NCBI GenBank assembly: GCA_034428635.1
Contig: DAOUHR010000128.1
Coordinates: 1 to 10,415 of the forward strand
Direction: 5' to 3'
Length of the DNA stretch: 10,415 nucleotides
DNA from: Bin22 sp034428635
Lineage (GTDB): Bacteria; Chloroflexota; Dehalococcoidia; Lucifugimonadales; UBA3495
Numbering within the stretch: the first letter of the stretch is position 1; the number at the start of each line of letters is the position of its first letter. The notes under the pieces are model-generated. The model worked only from the letters and a program-made list of their open reading frames with translations, searched no databases and had not been told where the DNA came from. A program made the translations under genes and the position numbers. Shown here piece after piece: positions 5,109 to 10,415 of the stretch.

Positions 5109-6624
5109 GGGTGTTCTCCTCCGTTTGGGCCTGGCAAACGTTGCTGATGTCTTCCAGTTGGCGGCAGATCCAGTGAATTATATCCTGGCGGCTGACCGAC
5201 TCCGCCAGGATTGTGGCGCGTCTTTTTCTTTCCTCCACGGGCATGGTTATGGCGGAGTGAAGGGCTTCCATTGTACCCTCCACGTCAGTCGGAGAGACTG
5301 GAATCGCGCCGTCCCTGAGCTCCTCATAGGCGCCACTGGTCTCCGAGAGAACAAGAACGCCGTCACGGGTATTTACGACGGGCCCTTCCTTGGCCACCAG
5401 GTTCATACCCTCAATAAGGGAGTTGACCAGCAGAACGTCATAGAGCTTCATACCGGCAATGGCCTGGGTGTAGTTGTTTTCCATGAACGTAGTGATGGGC
5501 TGCCATTCCTCGGTACCGAACCGTTCATTGATCTGGTTCACCAGTTGACGGATCTCATCCATGTAGCGTTGATACTGGCGAATGTGGGTGCGGGAGGGTA
5601 CCAGGAAGGCAAGGAAGCTTACCTTGCCCTGGAGGTCAGGAAACCGATTCAGCAGCAGTTCGAATGCCCGAAATCCCCGTACCACGTTCTTGTTGGGTTC
5701 GGCCCGGTCGATGCGGACAATGGTGCTGGCGCCCCGGCGCATGGACATGAGGTTTTCCTCGTGGTCCAGGGCGCGGGGAGAACCGGCGATCCGCTGAACC
5801 TCAGCCACGTTGATGGAGAGAGGGTACACTCTGGCGTGGCTGGACATGTCCTCACGGTGGACTATGTGAGCGCCGCGGTCCACTGTCGCGTCGGGTACAA
5901 AGACCTCCACCGAGTCCAGGAAACTCTCCCGGTCCTGGTCGGTCTGGAAACCCACTACGTCGGCGCTGGCCAGGGAGGAACAGATCTGCCTGGCCATATA
6001 GGACGGGATCATCTGCCAATAGCGAGGTGTGGGCCAGGGAATGTGCACGTAGTGCTGAATGATGGAGTCTGGAAGTTCCTCGCGCACCATCCCCGGGAGC
6101 AGGTACAGGTGATAGTCGTGGCCGATTACGACGGGTGGCTGCTCGTTGCTGCGGGCCTGCTTGACAACTTCCTGGGCAAAGGCGCGGTTGACGGGAACGT
6201 AGCCTCCCTGCCAGGCATCGTGAACGCTGGCGTCCACGTTGGGATTGTAAGGAGGGTTCCACATGTAGTGCTGCAGGAACCATAGCAGGGGGTTGCAGAG
6301 GACGTTGTAATACTTGTGATAAATCCGCCGGGGGGTAACTACATACCGCAGATCTATCTTTTGGCCGGGCAGGGGCGACCTGTAGAAAGAGTCCTGGTGG
6401 GACCCGGCAATTAGCCGATCTCCCTCGCCCATGGCGCTGGCGATCCAGGTGAAGGGCGCAGTCTGGGCCAGGGAGTTGAGTGCGGTTACGATGCCGCCAC
6501 TGCCACGCCGAGCCTCGGGCCGCCCGTCCGGGGAGACGTAATGCTCCACCGGTCCCCGGTTGCTGGCCAAGATCAATGACCGCTGACTCAATAACGACTG
6601 GCAGATACGTTCCAGGTCAGACAT
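5101..6624 (-). CDS. otsA: Trehalose-6-phosphate synthase-like glycosyltransferase (GT20)
   Basis: GT20 enzymes join glucose from a nucleotide sugar to glucose-6-phosphate, giving trehalose-6-phosphate, in the cytoplasm. Numbering from ATG 6624 (507 aa), visible motifs are SNRGP (21-25), RRGSGG (39-44), YYNVLCNPLLWF in the acceptor region (105-116), HDYHL (169-173), HIPWP (194-198), the donor-phosphate Arg304...Lys312, and EGMNLVAKE (405-413). The last usually begins with Asp. The HIPWPxPxYW and EPxKN variants resemble the actinobacterial branch rather than E. coli OtsA. Related sugar-phosphate or pseudo-glycosyl synthases share this fold, so the exact product is not certain. In-frame alternatives are ATG 6660 and TTG 6705. 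I chose 6624 because AGGGA lies 5-6 nt upstream and the first beta strand (LILASNR) then starts near residue 17. It is the first gene of a three-gene operon without an OtsB-type phosphatase. Confidence 0.88.
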   Translation of the reverse strand: MSDLERICQSLLSQRSLILASNRGPVEHYVSPDGRPEARRGSGGIVTALNSLAQTAPFTWIASAMGEGDRLIAGSHQDSFYRSPLPGQKIDLRYVVTPRRIYHKYYNVLCNPLLWFLQHYMWNPPYNPNVDASVHDAWQGGYVPVNRAFAQEVVKQARSNEQPPVVIGHDYHLYLLPGMVREELPDSIIQHYVHIPWPTPRYWQMIPSYMARQICSSLASADVVGFQTDQDRESFLDSVEVFVPDATVDRGAHIVHREDMSSHARVYPLSINVAEVQRIAGSPRALDHEENLMSMRRGASTIVRIDRAEPNKNVVRGFRAFELLLNRFPDLQGKVSFLAFLVPSRTHIRQYQRYMDEIRQLVNQINERFGTEEWQPITTFMENNYTQAIAGMKLYDVLLVNSLIEGMNLVAKEGPVVNTRDGVLVLSETSGAYEELRDGAIPVSPTDVEGTMEALHSAITMPVEERKRRATILAESVSRQDIIHWICRQLEDISNVCQAQTEENTLD

Positions 6625-6682
6625 TGCGGTCCCTGCCGCTGCCTCCCCGCCGGATTCCATTACTCCACCCCACAATCGGCAT
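6617..6682 (-). CDS. Possible 21-codon leader ORF overlapping the GT20 start
   Basis: On the minus strand an ATG at 6682 follows AAAGGAG with a 7-nt gap, the best ribosome site in this leader, but in a different frame from the synthase. It encodes 21 residues (MPIVGWSNGIRRGGSGRDRN, then V) and stops at TGA 6619-6617, which overlaps the synthase ATG at 6624 by 8 bp. This is the arrangement expected for translational coupling. The peptide shows no recognisable feature, and the frame may be open by chance in GC-rich DNA that is also open in the synthase frame. Confidence 0.3.
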   Translation of the reverse strand: MPIVGWSNGIRRGGSGRDRNV

Positions 6683-6705
6683 CCGATTTCTCCTTTGAAG
6701 GGCAA

Positions 6706-6960
6706 CCGAGATGCCTGCCCGTTTAGGGCCCAAGCGCCGCACAGAGCAGAGAATCAGCACCTTGATTCAGGTTAGGCCAAGGGCTATGGGTTGTCAAGGG
6801 AATCAGCTTTGACGCATGCCTTTGGGGTGTCAATTCCCGAAACAATGATGACGGTATTGTGGCAATTGAGGATGATGAGTGTCGAGAACCGAAATGACAT
6901 TGGCCATCGAAACTCAGACTCGGCCGGGGTGGGTAGGCTCAGGTTCGACACAGTGCGACT
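6706..6960. other. Intergenic gap between the two minus-strand operons
   Basis: No gene is visible. Besides the candidate promoter, it holds an interrupted inverted repeat (GTGTCGAGAACC at 6879-6890 with GGTTCGACAC at 6942-6951, arms about 50 bp apart). This lies just past the HAD gene and could be part of its 3' end structure. No clear intrinsic terminator with a T-run follows the HAD gene. Confidence 0.4.
6769..6797 (-). promoter_or_regulatory. Candidate promoter of the GT20 operon
   Basis: On the minus strand a consensus TTGACA (6797-6792) is separated by 17 bp from TAACCT (6774-6769), a modest -10 match. The implied leader before ATG 6624 is roughly 140 nt. It contains a small inverted repeat, GAATCA/TGATTC with a 6-nt loop (6751-6768). 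The -10 box is weak, so this is tentative. Confidence 0.35.
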
Positions 6961-7719
6961 TTAACCCAGGAGCCTGCTAATGGCGTCCGGAACTTCGCCG
7001 AGAGTAGCGACGCTGATGTCGGGTTCGGTGGCAGGGTCGTTATGATCTGGCCTTTCATAGAAGCCTTCTATCCAGATCGTTTTGAGTCCGCAGGCCCTTG
7101 CTGCGGCCACATCGTTGAATATATGGTCGCCAACATGGATTGCCTGCGCAGGTGACGATCCCAGTTGGGCCAGCGTAAGGTTAAACATTTCACAGGAGGG
7201 CTTGGAAAAGCCAACCTCGTCAGAGAAAGTGAGGACCTCAAAATAGTCAAGCATGCCGTGTTCAGCAAGGAAGCGGCGGAAGGAAACACCGGGTGTCATA
7301 CCGGTATTAGAGATCATGCCCAGCCGCAGGCCCAGGCCCATGACGCCCTGCAGTACTTGGATAGCCTCAGGGTGAGGCCCGGGCGGATAGTCAAAGAATG
7401 AGTCGGAATAGCAGGCTGCGATGTCCTGGAAAGTGGCGTCGGGAATCTTCTCCACCAGGCGTGGGCTGATGAAGTTGACGAAAATCTGAACCTGTTGCAG
7501 AAAGGTGACGTCACGGTGGGCGTCCCTGATTTCCTGGCAGCGGCGAACGCCGTCCCGGTATGCCTGCTCGATCTGCTCCAAGGAGAAATTCTCCCCGGCC
7601 CGGGCCAACACTTCCTGCGTCCCATCTAACCTGGCGCGGGTTCGTGTCCGGCCCTGTTCGGGGTTATCCAGCAGTAGGGTCTGCCAAAGATCAAAAGTTA
7701 CTGCGTTAATTTCGCTCAA
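6961..7719 (-). CDS. HAD-superfamily hydrolase (subfamily IA-like), atypical motif I
   Basis: This is a 252-aa haloacid dehalogenase-fold enzyme. Numbering from TTG 7719: motif I is FDLWQTL with nucleophile Asp10, motif II is ISNTG with Ser137, motif III is FSKPS with Lys173, and motif IV is GDHIFND with Asp198 and Asp203. A helical cap fills about residues 20-125. The second Asp of the usual DxD phosphatase motif is replaced by Trp12. Haloacid dehalogenases also lack it (Tyr there), so phosphatase activity should not be assumed. A GTG at 7836 would add 39 residues overlapping the amidase gene by 59 bp. I prefer TTG 7719, which follows GAGG by 8 nt and puts motif I near the N-terminus as usual. 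The gap to the amidase stop is 58 bp. It is the last gene of the operon and its substrate is unknown. Confidence 0.85.
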   Translation of the reverse strand: MSEINAVTFDLWQTLLLDNPEQGRTRTRARLDGTQEVLARAGENFSLEQIEQAYRDGVRRCQEIRDAHRDVTFLQQVQIFVNFISPRLVEKIPDATFQDIAACYSDSFFDYPPGPHPEAIQVLQGVMGLGLRLGMISNTGMTPGVSFRRFLAEHGMLDYFEVLTFSDEVGFSKPSCEMFNLTLAQLGSSPAQAIHVGDHIFNDVAAARACGLKTIWIEGFYERPDHNDPATEPDISVATLGEVPDAISRLLG

Positions 7720-7777
7720 CGGACGGGCCTCGAGGGCTGAAATAGAGACTCGCGCCTGGGTATGGTTCCACTCGGCA

Positions 7778-9190
7778 TTAGACCGGCGGACGTCGGCTGT
7801 GCCAGTCGGTAGCCTGTTCGAAGGCGTGGGCCGCACGCAGCACTGTTGCCTCGTCGAAGGGCCGGCCCGCTAATTGAAGGCCAATGGGCATATCCGCCAA
7901 GGAGAAGCCGCAAGGAACGGAAATGGCGGGCGTGCCACTGATGTTGTAGGGGCGGGTGTACTGGGTCAAAGCTCCGACAGTACCCACTGTGCGCTCGCCG
8001 ATGGCAACCTCGGAGGCCAGAATTGGCGGCGCGGTTATGGGTTCGCTGGGGCCGGCCAGGAGGTCCACGTCGTTAAAGAGTTGGGACATTTCGTAGTTGA
8101 ACCTGGCCCTGGCCTGCTGGGCCTTAAGGTAATCGGCCGCGGTAACGAATAACCCGGCTTCGAGCCGCAGGCGAACAGAAGGGGTAAGCTTGTCGCCGTC
8201 CTTTGCCAGCAAGTCGCGGTGATATGCCGCGGCCTCCGACATCAGGATGGTGCCGGATATGGCCTGGGCGTCGGCAAACATGGGCAAGGAGACTTCGGTG
8301 ACGGTGGCGCCCATCTCCGAAAGCTGGGCAATGGCAGCGCGAACCGCCGTCTCCACTTCGGAATCCAGCGGGGCCTCGAAATATTCTCTCACAACACCGA
8401 TCCGAAGGCCTGCTACCAAACCGGACAGGGTCGCCGTGTAATCCGGAACTTCCCGAGTGGATGTGGCCTGGTCCGCCGGGTCGTGGCCGGCTATGACGTT
8501 CATTGCGATGGCGGCGTCTTCCACGGTGCGAACCATAGGGCCGGGATGATCAAGGCACCAGGACAGGGGGGTAAGACCGGCCCGGCTTACCAGACCATAG
8601 GTGGGCTTAAGCCCGACGATGCCGCACAGGGCGGCGGGTATGCGCACCGACCCGCCGGTATCGCTGCCCATGGTGATGGTGCACTGGCCGGCCGCGGCCG
8701 CCGACCCGGAGCCGCCGCTGGAACCACCAGTTACCATTTCCGGGTTCCAGGGATTGTGCATGTGGCCGTAGTCGAAATTCTCGCCGGTGGGGCCGTAGGC
8801 GAACTGGTGCATGTTCAGCTTGCCCAACAGGATGGCGCCAGCCTGCTGGAACCTGGCTGCAACGGTGCAGTCTTCCGTGGGGATAAAGTTATCAAGGACT
8901 CGCGACCCGGAGGTGGTCCGCACACCAGCGGTATTGAAAAGGTCCTTCAGGCCCACGGGAATGCCGTGTAGGGGGCCACGGTAGTTGCCGGCCTGTATCT
9001 GGGCTTCGGCTCGGCGGGCTGCGTCCCTGGCGTGATCCGGCAGAAGAGTTATAAAGGAGTTCAGCGTTGGCTCGGTTGCGTCGATGCGGGCCAGGTGGGC
9101 GTCAATGACCTCCACCGGCGAGACTTGCCGGTCCCGAATAAGGCGGGACAAGTTACCGGCACTGAGGTAGCAAAGTTCCAGTGCGTCCAC
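7778..9190 (-). CDS. Amidase-signature hydrolase (GatA/AtzE-like)
   Basis: This 470-aa cytoplasmic enzyme cleaves a carboxamide or related C-N bond by the Ser-cisSer-Lys mechanism. All three catalytic residues are present: Lys82 (GLKDLF), cis-Ser157 (GGSSGGSGSA) and nucleophile Ser181 (GSDTGGSVRIP). Their spacing of 75 and 24 residues is the family norm. Length is normal for the GatA/AtzE group. The GTG start at 9190 has AAGGGGGTGAT just upstream, only 11 bp after the stop of the small GatC/AtzG-like gene. A GatA subunit of tRNA amidotransferase is the main alternative. There is no gatB here, and the TGENFDYGHMHNPW segment differs from the usual GatA STENSAFGPTRNPW. A small-molecule amidase needing a GatC-like partner, as AtzE needs AtzG, fits better. 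The natural substrate cannot be read from the sequence. Confidence 0.92.
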   Translation of the reverse strand: MDALELCYLSAGNLSRLIRDRQVSPVEVIDAHLARIDATEPTLNSFITLLPDHARDAARRAEAQIQAGNYRGPLHGIPVGLKDLFNTAGVRTTSGSRVLDNFIPTEDCTVAARFQQAGAILLGKLNMHQFAYGPTGENFDYGHMHNPWNPEMVTGGSSGGSGSAAAAGQCTITMGSDTGGSVRIPAALCGIVGLKPTYGLVSRAGLTPLSWCLDHPGPMVRTVEDAAIAMNVIAGHDPADQATSTREVPDYTATLSGLVAGLRIGVVREYFEAPLDSEVETAVRAAIAQLSEMGATVTEVSLPMFADAQAISGTILMSEAAAYHRDLLAKDGDKLTPSVRLRLEAGLFVTAADYLKAQQARARFNYEMSQLFNDVDLLAGPSEPITAPPILASEVAIGERTVGTVGALTQYTRPYNISGTPAISVPCGFSLADMPIGLQLAGRPFDEATVLRAAHAFEQATDWHSRRPPV

Positions 9191-9201
9191 AGATCACCCC
9201 C

Positions 9202-9405
9202 TTAATGCTGGTAGAAATGAAAGGGATCCAAACTGGTGTCCGGTTCGAACCCGGTGGTGTCGATATTCCTGAGCCCCTCATTGGCGACCAGGGCATTCTG
9301 GACATAAGGAAAGAGCTCGTCCATGTGGGGGTCGTCGACATTCAGACCCGCCGCACGGGCCAGGAAATCAAAGGTCTGACGATCGATAGCAGTACCGGAA
9401 TCCAA
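9202..9405 (-). CDS. Small GatC/AtzG-like partner of the amidase
   Basis: This 67-aa protein starts at TTG 9405, five bases after a perfect anti-SD match, GGAGGTGA (9418-9411). The frame stays open upstream to 9531, but that part lies over the promoter and looks non-coding. The pattern FLARAAGLNV...ELFPYVQNALVANEGLRNIDTTGFEP matches the GatC/AtzG outline: an N-terminal helix with LAxxAGL, a second long helix, then LRxxDxxGxEP and an extended tail. AtzG is about the same size (68 aa) and wraps around the amidase AtzE; GatC does the same for GatA. It is the first gene of the operon, 11 bp before the amidase. It probably stabilises or activates that amidase. Assignment is by pattern, since the family is short and divergent. 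Confidence 0.75.
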   Translation of the reverse strand: MDSGTAIDRQTFDFLARAAGLNVDDPHMDELFPYVQNALVANEGLRNIDTTGFEPDTSLDPFHFYQH

Positions 9406-9486
9406 TGCGGTCACCTCCAGAGAACCCGGGTTTCGCTTGTCTCCGGCATTGTTGCTTGCAGGAGCGCGGCCCAAGCCTTGTCCGCT

Positions 9487-9515
9487 ATTATCGGGGGTAG
9501 AACAGGGTATGGCAA
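9487..9515 (-). promoter_or_regulatory. Sigma70-type promoter of the GatC/AtzG-like, amidase and HAD operon
   Basis: On the minus strand TTGCCA (9515-9510, 5 of 6 consensus) is separated by exactly 17 bp from GATAAT (9492-9487, 5 of 6). This is the best-matching promoter in the window. Transcription would start near 9480, giving a leader of about 75 nt before the TTG at 9405. It supports the shorter start of the first gene. Confidence 0.6.
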
Positions 9516-9696
9516 TTCGCTGCCGTGGCAAAGCAACTTTCCGTTAGAGGGCGTTTGCCCTTCCGGTCCGTAGGTCCCGCTGGATGACCGCTGCTTATCG
9601 GTTTTCAATGCGGTGAAAGAGAGGCCAGTTGCCCGTTTGTCGGCGCAACCATCTGACTTCGGGAGCGAGCAAAGTGCAAGAAATTTTATTTCCGTC

Positions 9697-9726
9697 CCAT
9701 TTTGTACCGTTTTGTCCCATTTTTGC
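9697..9726 (-). repeat. 10-bp-periodic A-tract repeat, cluster 3
   Basis: Read on the minus strand, three contiguous 10-mers are gcaaaaatgg (9726-9717), gacaaaacgg (9716-9707) and tacaaaatgg (9706-9697). They are followed by GACGGAAATAAAATTTC. The order (units, GAC, A/T-rich run, C-rich patch) mirrors clusters 1 and 2, in the opposite orientation. Confidence 0.65.
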
Positions 9727-9818
9727 AGTTTTTTGTATTTGACAGGAGGGATCGGGTGGCCCCTGATTGGCCCGACACAAGACCGCTTGCTAGATAGCAA
9801 CGTAAAACACAGGGCCGG

Positions 9819-9838
9819 CCATTTTGAGCCATTTTGGA
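9819..9838 (-). repeat. 10-bp-periodic A-tract repeat, cluster 4 (two units)
   Basis: On the minus strand two units, tccaaaatgg and ctcaaaatgg, lie side by side. It is in the same orientation as cluster 3 and about 95 bp from it. It is shorter and could be a decayed copy. Confidence 0.45.
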
Positions 9839-10040
9839 CCACCGCGGGGAAGAGGGACAATATTCCCTGATTTAGGCAAGAGAGTGGAATCTGCCTTAAG
9901 TAAAAAAGCGGAGTCGCCCAAGAACTATGGTAGGGGAGTGTTATCCAGAATATCAAGGTGGGGGCGCCAAAGATATGCACTTCCAGGGCAATCGCGTTTT
10001 AGATTCAGACTATAGGTGGCAGGCATCCGCCAGGTATAAG

Positions 10041-10069
10041 ACAGGTCGCTCTGAGCTTGCCGAAGGGCC
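10041..10069 (+). repeat. Dispersed 'CTGAGCTTGCCGAAGGGC'-type repeat fragment
   Basis: The sequence ACAGGTCGCT-CTGAGCTTGC-CGAAGGGCC matches, from general knowledge, a short intergenic motif seen in many copies in diverse environmental genomes. Only one copy is present in this window, so repetition cannot be shown from the window alone. Confidence 0.35.
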
Positions 10070-10129
10070 TGAAATCCTGCATGTCAGCCCGGTTACGGGT
10101 CCCCCAGTCGGCCTGTGGGATGGAGTTTA

Positions 10130-10159
10130 GATTCTTCACTCCGTTCAGAATGACAATTT
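10130..10159 (+). repeat. Dispersed 'TTCAGAATGACA'-type repeat, second copy
   Basis: Partner of 32-61, with 22 of 30 bases identical and the same orientation. It reads GATTCTTCACTCCGTTCAGA and continues ATGACAATTT. It lies in the gene-free region upstream of the amidase operon. Confidence 0.5.
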
Positions 10160-10260
10160 AAACATAATGCGATTGCCCTGAATGCACTGCTGTTGAACCC
10201 TTTAATTCAGGGTCATAGTGGAGCCCAGCTTCGCTTCTCTCCGCACCCGGGGCCATACCA

Positions 10261-10294
10261 CCTGGATTGGGGGCCCATAGTTGGGCCTTCCAGG
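10261..10294. other. Hairpin in the gene-free right end
   Basis: An outer 6-bp stem (CCTGGA 10261-10266 with TCCAGG 10289-10294) and an inner 6-bp stem (GGCCCA 10272-10277 with TGGGCC 10282-10287) enclose a TAGT loop. An uneven internal bulge (5 nt against 1) separates them. It has no T-run, so it is not a typical terminator. It could be part of another repeat or a transcript structure. Confidence 0.4.
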
Positions 10295-10415
10295 CTGAAT
10301 TAGCGTTCAGAGTTCACGATTTAACACGACTAGCGGTCGGTACACGGGGTGGAAGCACGGGGCTGATCTCCTGTGGGTGCCTTTCGATTCATGGTGCATT
10401 GGATTGGGAAAGCAC

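Larger units (their letters stand above)
9516..10415. other. Long non-coding, repeat-bearing region
   Basis: About 900 bp without a supportable gene. Open frames crossing it have no good start signals, and their translations show repeats rather than a protein family. It contains two minus-strand A-tract clusters, two dispersed-repeat fragments (10041-10069 and 10130-10159), an 8-bp inverted repeat with a 21-nt loop (CCCTGAAT 10176-10183, ATTCAGGG 10205-10212) and a hairpin at 10261-10294. No tRNA, transposase or attachment site was seen. Confidence 0.6.

Noticed and set aside
5125..6285. Long plus-strand open frame (386 codons) opposite the GT20 gene
   Set aside because: It is fully antisense to a gene with clear family motifs, and its translation is rich in Gly/Val/His with no domain. 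It is a shadow of the GC-rich coding strand.
7720..7836. GTG at 7836 as HAD start
   Set aside because: It would overlap the amidase by 59 bp, has only a distant GAGG, and adds a 39-residue tail unlike HAD N-termini. It is not fully excluded.
8219..8971. Plus-strand open frame (250 codons) opposite the amidase
   Set aside because: It is antisense to the catalytic core of the amidase. Its translation is Gly-rich without any family pattern.
9238..9256. tRNA T-arm-like sequence (GGTTCGAACCCGG)
   Set aside because: It lies inside the GatC/AtzG-like coding sequence (GFEP segment), and no acceptor, D or anticodon arms surround it.
9411..9980. Minus-strand open frame of 189 codons upstream of the amidase operon
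   Set aside because: It crosses the A-tract repeats and the operon promoter, has no good ribosome site, and its composition does not look like a protein. Treated as non-coding.
9927..10130. Short plus-strand open frame near the right end
   Set aside because: It includes the translated dispersed repeat and shows no family or ribosome site of note.

Overview
The window (about 10.4 kb, moderately GC-rich) looks like a chromosomal segment of an uncultivated bacterium. The protein types, the many TTG/GTG starts and the repeat-rich intergenic DNA fit Chloroflexota (Dehalococcoidia/SAR202-like). That placement is inference, since there is no rRNA or marker gene here.

Layout. Positions 1-1733 are accessory, repeat-rich DNA. 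They hold one small frameshifted gene of unknown function (515-911), four copies of a 36-bp palindromic repeat, two near-identical 136-138-bp MITE-like elements with terminal inverted repeats, and two clusters of a 10-bp-periodic A-tract repeat. Positions 1734-3815 encode a membrane pyrophosphatase (hppA, K+-dependent subtype, ion unresolved). It has a promoter candidate carrying a 12-bp palindrome and is followed by a strong stem-loop shared with the convergent operon. Positions 3935-6624 (minus strand) hold a three-gene operon: a trehalose-6-phosphate synthase-like GT20 enzyme, an unrecognised acidic 192-aa protein whose TTG start overlaps the synthase stop codon, and a YfcE-like metallophosphoesterase lacking two usual metal ligands. 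Positions 6961-9405 (minus strand) hold a second operon: a 67-aa GatC/AtzG-like protein, an amidase-signature hydrolase with an intact Ser-cisSer-Lys triad, and a HAD hydrolase. A good sigma70-type promoter lies at 9487-9515. Positions 9516-10415 hold no convincing gene, only two more A-tract clusters, dispersed repeats and hairpins.

How the genes work together. The pyrophosphatase turns PPi hydrolysis into an ion gradient. The GT20 enzyme probably makes a phosphorylated compatible solute. No OtsB-type phosphatase is present, so the neighbouring phosphoesterase is a candidate, but unproven, partner. The small GatC/AtzG-like protein probably forms a complex with the amidase. I see no defence system, CRISPR array, intact transposase or RNA gene. 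The most interesting items are the GT20/unknown/phosphoesterase operon, the phased A-tract repeats, and the AtzG-AtzE-like pair.
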